64,000 bases of DNA from RYN-133 sp963785425 (GTDB taxonomy: Bacteria; Actinomycetota; Actinomycetes; Mycobacteriales; Jatrophihabitantaceae), in contig CAWAVG010000004.1 of NCBI GenBank assembly GCA_963785425.1, positions 124,001 to 188,000 of the forward strand, read 5' to 3'. Shown in pieces: positions 18,008 through 26,207 of the stretch. The notes below the pieces were generated by a model. It was not told the DNA's origin. It saw nothing but the letters and a program-made list of their open reading frames with translations, and did not search any database. The position numbers were made by a program, and so were the translations under genes. The stretch's first letter is position 1. Each line of letters starts with the position of its first letter.

Positions 18008-18039
18008 GGATGCGACGCTACTGCAATGGGGGAACGGCC
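18008..18039. promoter_or_regulatory. 32-base divergent gap between glpD and glpK
   Basis: This gap separates the GTG of glpD and the ATG of glpK. It holds GGGGAAC before glpK as the ribosome binding site. It is too short for two ordinary promoters, so transcription must start inside or at the edge of one of the genes, or on leaderless transcripts. I see no obvious operator palindrome here. Confidence 0.4.
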
Positions 18040-19542
18040 ATGAGTGACGTTGTCGCGGCGATCGACCAGGGGACGACCTCGACACGATGCATCCTGTTCG
18101 ACCACGACACCAACATCGTGGCTGTCGAGCAGGTCGAACACCGCCAGATCCTGCCCCGCCGAGGCTGGGTCGAGCACGACGCGGCCGAGATCTGGACGAA
18201 CACCCGGCGCGTGCTCGGCGGCGCGATCGGCCGCGCCGAGGTCAAGGCGAGCGACGTCGTGGCGATCGGCATCACGAACCAGCGCGAGACGGCCGTGGTG
18301 TGGGACCGCTCGACCGGCGACCCGGTCGGGCCGGCGATCGTGTGGCAGGACACCCGCACACAGTCGATCTGCAACGAGCTCGGCGCGCTCGGCGGCGGTG
18401 CGGATCGCTATCGGGAGCGCACCGGGCTGCCGCTGGCCACGTACTTCGCCGGACCGAAGGCGCGATGGATCCTCGACACCGTCGACGGCGCACGCGAACG
18501 TGCCGAGCGCGGCGAGCTCGCTTTCGGGACGATCGACAGCTGGTTGCTGTGGAATCTGTCCGGCGGGGTCGAGGGCGGCGTGCACATGACCGATGCGACG
18601 AATGCGAGCCGGACCCTGCTGATGGATCTCGACACGCTCCAGTGGGTTCCCGAGATCGCCGACGAGATCGGCGTGCCTGTAGCGATGTTGCCCGAGATCC
18701 ACTCGTCCTCCGAGGTGTACGCGAAGGCGCGTGAGAAGGGCGCGCTCGCCGGCGTGCCGATCGCGGGGATCCTGGGCGACCAGCAGGCGGCGACCTTCGG
18801 GCAGGCCTGCCTCGAGCGTGGCGACGCCAAGAACACCTATGGCACAGGCAACTTCCTGCTTCTGAACACCGGCACGGAGAAGGTGATGAGCGAGCACGGT
18901 CTGCTCACCACCGTTTGCTACGCGCTCGAGGGCAAGGACACCGTCTACGCGCTGGAGGGGTCGATCGCGGTCACCGGTTCGCTCGTGCAGTGGCTGCGCG
19001 ACAATCTGAAGCTCATCGCGGACGCGTCCGAGATCGAGGAACTCGCGCGTTCGGTCGACGACAACGGCGGCGCGTTCATCGTCCCCGCGTTCTCGGGTCT
19101 GTTCGCGCCGTACTGGCGCTCGGACGCGCGCGGCGCGATCGTCGGCCTGACGCGCTTCGTCGACCGCGGCCACCTCGCCCGTGCCGCCCTCGAAGCGACG
19201 GCGTACCAGACGCGCGATGTCGTCGAAGCGATGAACGCCGACTCCGGAGTCGCGCTGACGTCATTGAAGGTCGACGGCGGCATGGTCGTCAACGAACTGC
19301 TGATGCAGTTCCAGGCCGACATCCTGGACGTGCCGGTGGTGCGTCCCGTGATCGCCGAGACGACAGCCCTGGGCGCGGCCTACGCCGCCGGACTGGCTGT
19401 CGGGTTCTGGTCGTCGACCGACGAGATCCGGGCGAACTGGTCGGCCGACAAGCAGTGGGAGCCGCAGCTCGACGCCGGCGAGCGCGAGGAGCTGTACGCC
19501 GACTGGAAGAAGGCGGTCACCCGCACGTTCGATTGGGCGTGA
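18040..19542 (+). CDS. glpK: Glycerol kinase
   Basis: ATP-dependent phosphorylation of glycerol to glycerol 3-phosphate, supplying GlpD. The protein has 500 residues, the standard length. FGGY-family motifs are present: AIDQGTTSTRCILFD at residues 7-21, WVEHDAAEIW, NQRETAVVWDR (substrate Arg-Glu), WQDTRT, the GTIDSWLLWNL segment, the phosphate-binding LGDQQAATFGQ and the C-terminal ALGAAYAAGLAVGFW. The ATG at 18040 follows a short GGGGAAC site. No glycerol facilitator gene is found next to it in this window. Confidence 0.96.
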   Translation: MSDVVAAIDQGTTSTRCILFDHDTNIVAVEQVEHRQILPRRGWVEHDAAEIWTNTRRVLGGAIGRAEVKASDVVAIGITNQRETAVVWDRSTGDPVGPAIVWQDTRTQSICNELGALGGGADRYRERTGLPLATYFAGPKARWILDTVDGARERAERGELAFGTIDSWLLWNLSGGVEGGVHMTDATNASRTLLMDLDTLQWVPEIADEIGVPVAMLPEIHSSSEVYAKAREKGALAGVPIAGILGDQQAATFGQACLERGDAKNTYGTGNFLLLNTGTEKVMSEHGLLTTVCYALEGKDTVYALEGSIAVTGSLVQWLRDNLKLIADASEIEELARSVDDNGGAFIVPAFSGLFAPYWRSDARGAIVGLTRFVDRGHLARAALEATAYQTRDVVEAMNADSGVALTSLKVDGGMVVNELLMQFQADILDVPVVRPVIAETTALGAAYAAGLAVGFWSSTDEIRANWSADKQWEPQLDAGEREELYADWKKAVTRTFDWA

Positions 19543-19634
19543 CGGCCTGACGTCGGCTCCGCGTCGGTGTCGAAACAGCTGCCTCCCGAACGACGTATGC
19601 GTGCAGGATTTCCTCGAGCGCACAGGAGGTTCCA

Positions 19635-20159
19635 ATGGAGATCATCAACTTGGGTGCGGCGGACGGCCTGCCACCGGTGGACTGGTCCGCTGTGGCGGAC
19701 AAGCTCGCCGCGGGCTCGGCTCCGGACCCGGAGGCACACAATGCTCGGACGACCTGGCTCTGCACGATCAACGCCGACGGCAGTGCACACATGACGGCTG
19801 TCGGCGCCACCTGGCTCGACGGCACCTTCTGGTTCCAAACCGGCACCGGCACCCGCAAGAGCGCCAACGTCGCCCGCGATCCCCGGTGCTCGCTGGCCCT
19901 GTCCATCCACGATGCCGATGTCGTGATCGAAGGTGATGCCCACCGCGTCACCGAGCCGGACGCCCTTGCGCGGATCGCCGCCGCGTGGGCCGACAACGGC
20001 TGGCCGGCCGAACCGGACGCCGGCGGAGCGGGCATCACCGCGCCGTTCAACGCACCCGCGCAGGGACCGCCGCCGTGGCACGTGTACCGCATCGAGCCGC
20101 GGTCGGCGACGGTCGTCCTGTCAGCCGAACCAGGTGGACTCACGCGGTTCCGGTTCTGA
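19635..20159 (+). CDS. Pyridoxamine 5'-phosphate oxidase-like (split beta-barrel) flavoprotein
   Basis: A protein of 174 residues starting at the ATG at 19635 after a strong AGGAGG site. The sequence matches small PNPOx-like FMN/F420-binding proteins: ARTTWLCTINADGSAHMTAVG, TFWFQTGTGTRKSANVARDP, CSLALSIHDADVVIEGDAHRV, and a closing VYRIEPRSATVVLS. These proteins bind flavin or deazaflavin as dimers and reduce or sense varied small molecules; the true substrate is not known. It is separated from glpK by 92 bases on the same strand and appears independent. Confidence 0.85.
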   Translation: MEIINLGAADGLPPVDWSAVADKLAAGSAPDPEAHNARTTWLCTINADGSAHMTAVGATWLDGTFWFQTGTGTRKSANVARDPRCSLALSIHDADVVIEGDAHRVTEPDALARIAAAWADNGWPAEPDAGGAGITAPFNAPAQGPPPWHVYRIEPRSATVVLSAEPGGLTRFRF

Positions 20160-20174
20160 CGGCCGTGACCGGGG

Positions 20175-20320
20175 ACGTCGACCAGCTCGGGAAGGGGGCA
20201 GGCGGCGGTCGGGTCGGTGACGTCGGCATCGAAGACTTCGCATGTCCGCCCGCGGTGTTGATGTCGGCCGCCACCCGCTCCGCACCGTCGACATCGATGT
20301 CGACGGGTGCGACCGGGTGG
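20175..20320 (-). pseudogene. Remnant of an SDR dehydrogenase N-terminal half, inverted and frameshifted
   Basis: On the minus strand one frame reads VDIDVDGAERVAADI...GGHA and a second frame continues EVFDADVTDP. This matches the NAD-binding beta2/beta3 region (cofactor-selecting Asp, then D-V-T-D) of a short-chain dehydrogenase. The two pieces are separated by a one-base shift. The Gly-rich loop is missing. The matching C-terminal end lies on the opposite strand at 20355-20482. I read this as a broken, internally inverted SDR gene. Limits are approximate. Confidence 0.55.
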
Positions 20321-20354
20321 CCGCGGCGGCAAGGCCATGAGCGATCGCCGCACC

Positions 20355-20482
20355 GAGCGCTGGCCAGGTTCGGATCGCCCGCCGACGTCGCCGCGGCGGT
20401 TGTCTTCCTCGCCGGGCCGGACGCCGGTTTCGTCACCGGCGAGATCCTCGCCGTCAACGGCGGCCACACGCTGCGAACCTAG
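20355..20482 (+). pseudogene. Remnant of an SDR dehydrogenase C-terminal end
   Basis: The plus-strand frame ending at the TAG at 20480 reads RFGSPADVAAAVVFLAGP then GFVTGEILAVNGG. This is the standard C-terminal signature of SDR enzymes (G-x-P-x-D/E-V-A-x-x-V-x-F-L, then G-x-x-L-x-V-x-G-G). The upstream part of the same frame has no SDR sequence, so only about 40 residues remain. Together with the inverted N-terminal piece it accounts for the 350-base stretch after the PNPOx-like gene. Confidence 0.6.
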
Positions 20483-20512
20483 GATGGAAGGCGCTGTGCA
20501 CTCGAACCCGCG

Positions 20513-20764
20513 GTGACGGCCGACCGCGTCGGGGGCTCGTCGTTGGAACGGCAATACTCACATCGCGTGACCTGCCCGGTGTGTGGCGGCTGGGCACAGC
20601 TGCGCGTCGCCTATCGCGACAACCAGCGCCCGCGGATCGTGATGCTGTCCTGTCGTAACCAGACCGAGCGCAACCATCCTCGGCCCTCCCGACGGGAAAT
20701 GCTGGCGCTCATTCCCGACGCGAGACTTCCGGACCTCGACGACCACGGTCATCTGCTCTGGTGA
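20513..20764 (+). CDS. Small CPxC-containing protein, unknown function
   Basis: An 83-residue frame from the GTG at 20513; a second GTG at 20567 would give 65 residues beginning MTCPVCGGW. The CPVCGG pair, with a later Cys and His (LSCRNQTERNH), suggests a small metal-binding knuckle, though four clear ligands are not spaced as in a standard zinc ribbon. Neither start has a strong ribosome binding site. I do not recognise a family. It could be real because codon use is biased to G/C in third positions, but the evidence is modest. Confidence 0.5.
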   Translation: MTADRVGGSSLERQYSHRVTCPVCGGWAQLRVAYRDNQRPRIVMLSCRNQTERNHPRPSRREMLALIPDARLPDLDDHGHLLW

Positions 20765-20808
20765 CGGACGGCGCTCTCGTCCACAAATACCCGTCATAAC
20801 AGGCCGAA

Positions 20809-20824
20809 ACGGTTATTAAACCGT
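20809..20824. promoter_or_regulatory. AT-rich 16-bp hairpin/palindrome before the coiled-coil gene
   Basis: Perfect 6-bp arms (ACGGTT / AACCGT) around ATTA, in an unusually AT-rich patch of the 159-base gap upstream of the 20924 gene. The patch could hold a promoter or operator for that gene. No regulator is next to it. Confidence 0.35.
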
Positions 20825-20923
20825 CCGTATGTGGAAGGCACTAGGTGCCGGTCGGGCACCGCCGTGCCCTCACAGAACCCCCACCCACGGCGAGACGGCG
20901 GTCCTGCGTCGTCGAGGAGCATC

Positions 20924-21328
20924 GTGACCACAGCAATCGTCATCATCGTCATAATCGTTGTCGTACTGATCATTCTCGCAGCGGTGCTGCTCCCGCGGAT
21001 GCGGCGCCGCAAGGCCGAGCACCAGCAGGCCGAGCTCGAGAGTCGTCGCGCCGAGGCGCACGACCACATGCTGGGCGCGCAGGAGAGCCGGGCGCGGGCC
21101 GAGACCGAGCGGGCCACCGCGCAGGAGGAACTGGCCCGGGCGCAACGCGAGCGCGCCGAGGCCGAGCTCAGTGCGGCCGAGCGCGAGCGTGAGGCGCGCG
21201 AGCGGCTGTCGACCGCCGACGACCACGCCACCGAGTCGGAGCAACTGCGCTCCCGCGCTACCGAACTCGATCCTCGTCTGGGACAGGAGGGATCGAGCAC
21301 CACCGAAGACGGCTCCACGGCGCGCTGA
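20924..21328 (+). CDS. Single-pass membrane protein with a charged coiled-coil
   Basis: The GTG at 20924 follows GAGGAG (20914-20919) and gives 134 residues. Residues 3-27 are a very hydrophobic membrane anchor (repeated Ile and Val). Residues 28-115 are a highly charged Ala/Glu/Arg heptad-rich stretch (AEAHDHMLGAQESRARAE ...), clearly a long coiled coil; a Ser/Thr tail ends the protein. A longer start at 20831 adds a poorly conserved-looking leader and was not chosen. Such proteins often act as membrane-bound scaffolds, but no specific role can be stated. Confidence 0.7.
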   Translation: MTTAIVIIVIIVVVLIILAAVLLPRMRRRKAEHQQAELESRRAEAHDHMLGAQESRARAETERATAQEELARAQRERAEAELSAAEREREARERLSTADDHATESEQLRSRATELDPRLGQEGSSTTEDGSTAR

Positions 21329-21336
21329 CGCGCTCG

Positions 21337-22095
21337 CTATGAGGACGGTCGCGCGACAAGCAGGTGGGCGGCCACGTCGCCACGCTTGATCAGATCCGAC
21401 ATGCGGGACGCCTGGTTCTCCGCAATGCGCCAGGCGTCCTGGTGGCCGTGCAATCGGCCCAGTTCGGCGTCAACCTCGTCCTCGCGCCGTTGCCAATCGG
21501 CGGGCGCGGAGGGCAGGTCGGCCAGCCACGTCGTAGCGTCCGCGTCGAAGCCCGCGTGCCGGATCATCTCGTGCAGTTCGTCGACGCGCGGGAAGTGGTT
21601 CCCCTCCGGCTGCGGGCCCAGTTCGCGGTGGCGAGCCACGTAGACGAGCAGGCCCAGCCGTCCGGACGGGCCGAGCACGCGGCGGGCCTCGCGCAATATC
21701 GCCACCTGCTGATCGGTGGTGCACAGCACGCCGAGGCACCAGGCAGCCTCGAAGCGGACGTCGCCGAACGGCAGCGCGCCGGCGTCACCTCGCACAGTCG
21801 GTAACGCGAACAGCCGCCGTGCGGCTCGGCACGCGCCAGCCGCGGGCTCGACCAGCACCGGCCGCACGCCGCTGTGCTGCGCGAGGTAGGCCGCCGGGCC
21901 GCCGACGCCTGCGCCGCTGTCGAGGACGGATTCACCCGCCTGCAGCGACAGATTCTCCGCCAACCAGTCGAGCGCGGCGGGCGATCCGCTGCCGCGGCAA
22001 CCCGCGGGCAGGTGGTGGTCGGGCCCCAACGCGAGGGCGACGTCGGCGGTCCAGGACGCGACCGTGTCGAACTCGGCGTCCATCGCATCGGTCAT
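21337..22095 (-). CDS. Class I SAM-dependent methyltransferase
   Basis: A protein of 252 residues. Motif I is SVLDSGAGVGGPAAYLAQ at about residues 56-73, with an acid after the second strand (VLVEPAAGACRAARRL). Motif II-like DVRFEAAWCLGVLCTTD and post-II LGPSGRLGLLVYVA follow, so the SAM fold is complete. The substrate is unknown. Its ATG overlaps the stop of the upstream methylenetetrahydrofolate-reductase-like gene by 4 bases (ATGA), so the two are translationally coupled. A C1-related role is plausible from that pairing only. Confidence 0.85.
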   Translation of the reverse strand: MTDAMDAEFDTVASWTADVALALGPDHHLPAGCRGSGSPAALDWLAENLSLQAGESVLDSGAGVGGPAAYLAQHSGVRPVLVEPAAGACRAARRLFALPTVRGDAGALPFGDVRFEAAWCLGVLCTTDQQVAILREARRVLGPSGRLGLLVYVARHRELGPQPEGNHFPRVDELHEMIRHAGFDADATTWLADLPSAPADWQRREDEVDAELGRLHGHQDAWRIAENQASRMSDLIKRGDVAAHLLVARPSS

Positions 22096-23072
22096 GCGGC
22101 CGTCCTGATCCGGCGGGCCACCTCGGCCTTGACCTCGGCGGCTGCCTCGAACCCCAGGTTCGAGGCCAGTCCGGAGATGTTCACCCCGTCGACGCCGTCC
22201 ACACCGAGCAACGCCGTTGCCTCGGCGACCGCGGCTGTGATGCCCGCCTCGACGGGATCGGCAGCCGTCACCACCTTCGCCACCGCGTCCGCGTCCAGCT
22301 CGAGACCAGGTAGTGCATCGAGCACTGCGGCGGAGTGCTCGTCCGTGTACACGGCCACGGCGGCGATCACCGGCACGATCAGCCCTGCGGCGCGAGCGGC
22401 AGCGACGAACTCGGCGACGCGGCCGGCACTCGGCACGTGATTGAGGATCGCGACCGCTGCTCCGGCGCGCTGCTTCTCGACCAGCCGCAACGGACGACCC
22501 GCGACCGGGGGCGCGGTCGGCGTCTCGGGTACCGCGGCGCTCAGTCCGACCGCAGCCGCGAGCGCGGCCAGGCGCGGCCCGTCGAGATCGAAGACCTGGG
22601 TGACGTCGGGACGCACGTCGAATCCCCGTCCGTCACCCGTCACGCAGAGCACCGTGTCGACACCGACGGATCGCAGCCCACGCAGCTCCTGTTCGAGGAC
22701 GATGCGGTTGCGATCGCGGCAGGCGAGCGTCAGCCACGGACGGACCCCGGCGTCGAGCAGCATCTGGGCGACAAGCACCGGCGGCAGATCAGGACGGTTG
22801 TGGTGCTCTCCCACAAGCACCGCGTCGCTCGGCGGTCCGACGATGTGCGCGATCCGTCTCAGCGCCTGCGGATCGTAGGGCGCGGAGGTGAAGTCGGTCA
22901 GGATCACCGGCACGGACTGCAGCGCGACACCCGGCACCTCGTCGGCCGGGGCCCACGGCACGATCTGCGGGAACGCGCACGGTCCCGATCGCATCTCGCA
23001 CTGCCCGTCAGCACGCACGCCACCACACGGGCCCACGACCATGCGCTTCGGGCAGTCGTCGGTGCCGGTCAC
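22092..23072 (-). CDS. Methylenetetrahydrofolate reductase-like protein with N-terminal Cys cluster
   Basis: A protein of 326 residues from the GTG at 23072. Residues 7-32 contain five cysteines in CPKRMVVGPCGGVRADGQC and GPC, the pattern of the MTHFR C-terminal (MetV-like) zinc/cluster domain, here placed first. The rest is a TIM barrel of the MetF type: WLTLACRDRNRIVLEQEL, VDTVLCVTGDGRGFDVRP and a closing GVNISGLASN. MetF reduces methylene-THF to methyl-THF with FAD. The usual catalytic Glu region reads VILTDFTSAPYD, so activity may differ. A methyltransferase gene overlaps its end. Confidence 0.8.
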   Translation of the reverse strand: MTGTDDCPKRMVVGPCGGVRADGQCEMRSGPCAFPQIVPWAPADEVPGVALQSVPVILTDFTSAPYDPQALRRIAHIVGPPSDAVLVGEHHNRPDLPPVLVAQMLLDAGVRPWLTLACRDRNRIVLEQELRGLRSVGVDTVLCVTGDGRGFDVRPDVTQVFDLDGPRLAALAAAVGLSAAVPETPTAPPVAGRPLRLVEKQRAGAAVAILNHVPSAGRVAEFVAAARAAGLIVPVIAAVAVYTDEHSAAVLDALPGLELDADAVAKVVTAADPVEAGITAAVAEATALLGVDGVDGVNISGLASNLGFEAAAEVKAEVARRIRTAA

Positions 23073-23127
23073 AATCCGACCCTAAGGCACCCGGGCGAAG
23101 CGATCTCCTCCTGCGATTGCCGTCGCC

Positions 23128-24015
23128 TCACCGAGCCGGAGCGCGCCGGCCGATGGTGATCGCCGGGGCTCCGGGCGGGGTCTGCACGGTGCGGACATCG
23201 ATCAGCCCGCTGTCACCCAGCAGGTTGCGCGCCTGCTCGTCATCGATTGCCGTCCCACCGAACACGGTCGTCTGCAGGCGGGTGAGCGCATCGTCGAGCG
23301 CTACGCCGCGGAACTTGCCGTACGCGATCATCATCCAGCCGCCGGGCTTGAGCGCGCGAGCGATGGCGGGTACTCCGGCACGGAGCGCAGGCTCGGGGCA
23401 GAACGGCGCAGGCAACCAGGCAAGGTCGTACTCTGCCTCGTCCGCGAGCGCGGCGACGTCCTGCAGGCGGAGGTCGACACGGTGCGCCACCGAACTCGCG
23501 CTGACCGTGCGTTCGGCCAGGGCAAGCGCCCGGGGCAGGACGTCGATACCGACCACGGACACCTGCTCGAAGGTCTCGGCGTAGGCCACCGCGAGCGCGC
23601 CGGTGCCCGTCCCGACGTCGAGCATGCGCGCGCCTGGTCGGTGCAACGCCTGCGACAGGTCGGTCATCGTGGGCAGGATGAACTGTTCGAACGCGGCCGC
23701 CGCCTGCGCACTGGCCCGCCCCTGGGCCAGCAGCGCCTCGTCGGACTGGTCGTGCCAACCGGAAACGTCGCCGGACACCACCTTCGCCGCCTGCAACAGT
23801 GGAGCCGAAGCCTGAGCGGCCATCGCCGGACGGTCGAGACCGGCGAGATCGGCGGTGGGCTCAAGACCCCAGGCGGCCAGCACCGCCTCGGCAGCGCGCA
23901 GCAACTCCGGGGCGCCGTCTTGGCGCAGCACGAGGGCCAGAGCGGCCAACGACCACGCGTGGTCATCTCCGCGATCCATCATGTCCTGCACCCGTGCGGC
24001 AGCTGGCGACGTCAT
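23128..24015 (-). CDS. SAM-dependent methyltransferase with N-terminal helical domain
   Basis: The ATG at 24015 gives 295 residues (an upstream TTG at 24051 would add 12). Residues ~10-115 are helical and resemble the winged-helix dimerisation part of O-methyltransferase-type enzymes (AWSLAALALVLRQDGAPELL). Motif I RMLDVGTGTGALAVAYAE is near residue 130, followed by VSVVGIDVLPRALALAER, LRLQDVAALAD, YDLAWLPAPF and ALKPGGWMMIAYGKF. The fold is therefore complete. The substrate is unknown. It lies 56 bases upstream of the methylenetetrahydrofolate-reductase-like gene on the same strand, and could be co-transcribed with it. Confidence 0.8.
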   Translation of the reverse strand: MTSPAAARVQDMMDRGDDHAWSLAALALVLRQDGAPELLRAAEAVLAAWGLEPTADLAGLDRPAMAAQASAPLLQAAKVVSGDVSGWHDQSDEALLAQGRASAQAAAAFEQFILPTMTDLSQALHRPGARMLDVGTGTGALAVAYAETFEQVSVVGIDVLPRALALAERTVSASSVAHRVDLRLQDVAALADEAEYDLAWLPAPFCPEPALRAGVPAIARALKPGGWMMIAYGKFRGVALDDALTRLQTTVFGGTAIDDEQARNLLGDSGLIDVRTVQTPPGAPAITIGRRAPAR

Positions 24016-24097
24016 GGCCGCAGCATCGTCCGGGTTCGCGCGTCTCGTCAACGACCGGAGCGCCGTGCAGCCCCGGCAGCATGGTTACCGTGGAGGT

Positions 24098-24445
24098 ATG
24101 CCGTTCAGCACTGCTTCTGTCGCTACCGACCGTCCGGCCCGTTACGCCAAACAGCTCACCTCGCACCTGTCCCGGCGCGCAAACACGTCATGGGACGAGG
24201 CGACCGGCCGCGGCTGGGTGGAGCTCGGCGACAACGGCCGCGCCGACTTGATCGCGGCCGACGGCGCCCTGCAGATGCGCATCGAATCCGGCACGGGCGA
24301 CCTGGAGCGGTACGAGGACGTCGTCGGCCGCCACCTTGTGCGCTTCGGCAAGAAGGACGAGCTCGTCGTGCAGTGGACGCGCGACGACGGCTCGCCGGGG
24401 ACGTCCTATCGCAACGACTCGGACGAGACCATCGGCGAACACTGA
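24098..24445 (+). CDS. DUF2218 domain protein
   Basis: A cytoplasmic protein of 115 residues. The ATG at 24098 follows GGAGG. Recognisable DUF2218 features are RPARYAKQLTSHLSRR near the start, GWVELGDNGRADLIAADG and ESGTGDLERYEDVVGRHL toward the end. Members are small proteins often found beside siderophore or iron-uptake genes, where they are thought to bind or handle metal complexes. Here the neighbours give no such clue. It is divergent from the methyltransferase gene and convergent with the secreted-protein gene. Confidence 0.8.
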   Translation: MPFSTASVATDRPARYAKQLTSHLSRRANTSWDEATGRGWVELGDNGRADLIAADGALQMRIESGTGDLERYEDVVGRHLVRFGKKDELVVQWTRDDGSPGTSYRNDSDETIGEH

Positions 24446-24455
24446 CCGTCGCGGG

Positions 24456-24971
24456 TCAGGCCTTGAAGGTCACCGTCGTGGTTCCGCCACCGAAGCTCGC
24501 GTTGTTGCCGAACACCTGCGTGTTGAACGCGTTGTCGAGCGCGCGGGTGAGCGCGCCGGTCAGCGTGACCGAGTAGCCGCCGTACTGCACCTTGCCCGGG
24601 CCGCCGCTGCCGCGGTTCGGGTCGCCGAGCACGAACACGTCGATGGTTCCGTGGCCGGTGACCTGGGCGGTGGCGCGGTGCGTCGCGGTACTCATCACGA
24701 TGTGCGTGATTGACACCGTGTCTCTCGCCTTCGTGTACTTGAAGCCGCCGCCGAGCTTGGTCGTGTAGTTGGGCGGGTTCGCCGTCCCGGTGTTGACCGG
24801 CAGGCGCAGGACGCCGCTGCGCAGCGTGGCCGCGGCGATCGGGTCGACCGAGATCCCGTGCCCGCGCACCGCCTGCAGGGTGTGCGTGCTCAGCTCGATC
24901 TGGACATTGCCGCCGGTCAGTGGGGTCGTCGCCGCGCTGGCGGGCGAGGTGAGCGCGGCACCGGCCAGCAC
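24456..24971 (-). CDS. Secreted protein, unknown function; 5' end probably frameshifted
   Basis: The open frame begins at the GTG at 24971 and yields 171 residues. It opens in the middle of a signal peptide (VLAGAALTSPASAATTP). A better start is the GTG at 25027, with GGAG five bases before it, encoding VNPRLRLRL in another frame. Joined to ALAVAATASAVLAGAAL this gives a normal signal peptide. The two frames meet in a CAGGCG triple repeat at 25001-25018, so a small indel there is likely. The mature part is Thr/Gly-rich and beta-like (YTTKLGGGFKYTKARDTVS), with no cysteine or catalytic motif. The region upstream at about 25070-25095 is AT-rich and probably carries its promoter. Confidence 0.65.
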   Translation of the reverse strand: MLAGAALTSPASAATTPLTGGNVQIELSTHTLQAVRGHGISVDPIAAATLRSGVLRLPVNTGTANPPNYTTKLGGGFKYTKARDTVSITHIVMSTATHRATAQVTGHGTIDVFVLGDPNRGSGGPGKVQYGGYSVTLTGALTRALDNAFNTQVFGNNASFGGGTTTVTFKA

Positions 24972-25120
24972 GGCCGAGGCGGTGGCGGCGACGGCGAGGG
25001 CAGGCGCAGGCGCAGGCGAGGGTTCACGGGGACTCCAAGGAGATCGACGCGAAGCGGGCTCGCCGGCGCCTAACTAACGTGAACTTAACATAGCAAGATC
25101 ACCGCGTCGAACCGGGAACA

Positions 25121-26161
25121 ATGCCCGCGCGAGCGGGTTGTTCCGAGGTGAGCCTGCTGCCGGACCTACCGCTGTCCGTCCTTGACCTCGTGCCCGTCGG
25201 CGAGGGCATCGATCCGGCCGACTCGGTCGCGGCCAGCATCGCCCATGCCCGCCGCGCCGACGAGCTGGGCTTCACCCGCTACTGGGTCGCCGAGCACCAC
25301 AACATGCCCGGTATCGCGAGTTCGGCGCCGGCGGTGCTCATCAGCGCGATCGCCGGCGCGACCGAGCGCATCCGCGTCGGCTCGGGCGGCGTGATGCTGC
25401 CCAACCATCCCCCGTTGGTCGTCGCGGAGCAGTTCGGCACGCTGGCCGCGCTGTATCCGGGACGCATCGATCTCGGTCTGGGCCGCGCGCCGGGTACGGA
25501 CCAGTTCACGGCACGGGCGCTGCGGCGCGAGGCGACACCGAACGCCGACGACTTCCCCGATCAGCTCGGTGAGCTGGGTTGCTTCCTGGCCGGCGAATGG
25601 CCCGAGGGGCATCCGTACCGCAACATCCGTGCCGTCCCGCACGCGAGCCAGGCGCCGGTGATCTGGCTGCTGGGCTCGTCGCTGTACAGCGCCGAGCTCG
25701 CGGGCCTGCTCGGCATGCCCTTCGCCTTCGCGCACCACTTCAGCGCGGCGAACACGCTGCCGGCGCTGCAGCGCTACCGCGAGGCGTTCCGTCCGGTCGG
25801 CGAGCTGGACGCGCCCTACGCGATGGTCACGGTCAACGTTCTCTGTGCACCGACCGACGCCGAGGCTGACCGCATCGCGCTGCCTTCGGCACTGTCGTTC
25901 CTCCGATTACGCCAGGGTCATCCCGGTCCGTTGCCGAGCCCCGAGACGGCCGCGGCGCACCCGTGGAGCGACGTCGAACTCGGATTCGTCGCGCAGCGTC
26001 GCGACGGTCAGGCGATCGGCGGTCCCGAGACCGTTGAGAAGCAGCTTGCCGCCGTTCTCGAGGCGACGCGTGCCGACGAACTCATGATCACCACGATGAC
26101 GCACGACCCCGCCGACCGGTTGCGGTCGACCGAACTCGTCCGCGATCTGATGGGTCACTGA
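25121..26161 (+). CDS. Luciferase-like (LLM class) flavin-dependent oxidoreductase
   Basis: A protein of 346 residues from the ATG at 25121; the GTG at 25148 is an alternative that would start SLLPDLPLSVLDLVPVG, closer to related proteins. The TIM-barrel features of the bacterial luciferase family are present: RYWVAEHHNMPGIASSAP near residues 53-70, IRVGSGGVMLPNHPPLVVAEQ, ALYPGRIDLGLGRAPGTD, and VIWLLGSSLYSAELA. These match group 1 FMN-dependent LLM enzymes (YhbW/YwcH-like). The substrate is unknown. It is on the same strand as the GH3 gene that follows 46 bases later, but no functional link is evident. Confidence 0.87.
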   Translation: MPARAGCSEVSLLPDLPLSVLDLVPVGEGIDPADSVAASIAHARRADELGFTRYWVAEHHNMPGIASSAPAVLISAIAGATERIRVGSGGVMLPNHPPLVVAEQFGTLAALYPGRIDLGLGRAPGTDQFTARALRREATPNADDFPDQLGELGCFLAGEWPEGHPYRNIRAVPHASQAPVIWLLGSSLYSAELAGLLGMPFAFAHHFSAANTLPALQRYREAFRPVGELDAPYAMVTVNVLCAPTDAEADRIALPSALSFLRLRQGHPGPLPSPETAAAHPWSDVELGFVAQRRDGQAIGGPETVEKQLAAVLEATRADELMITTMTHDPADRLRSTELVRDLMGH

Positions 26162-26207
26162 GCGACATCCGCAACGCCGGGCCCGACGCATACGTCAGGA
26201 TGGCGTG

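Noticed and set aside
20140..20554. Intact minus-strand protein genes in the SDR remnant region
   Set aside because: Only short family-like pieces are present in changing frames; no single frame gives a complete enzyme.
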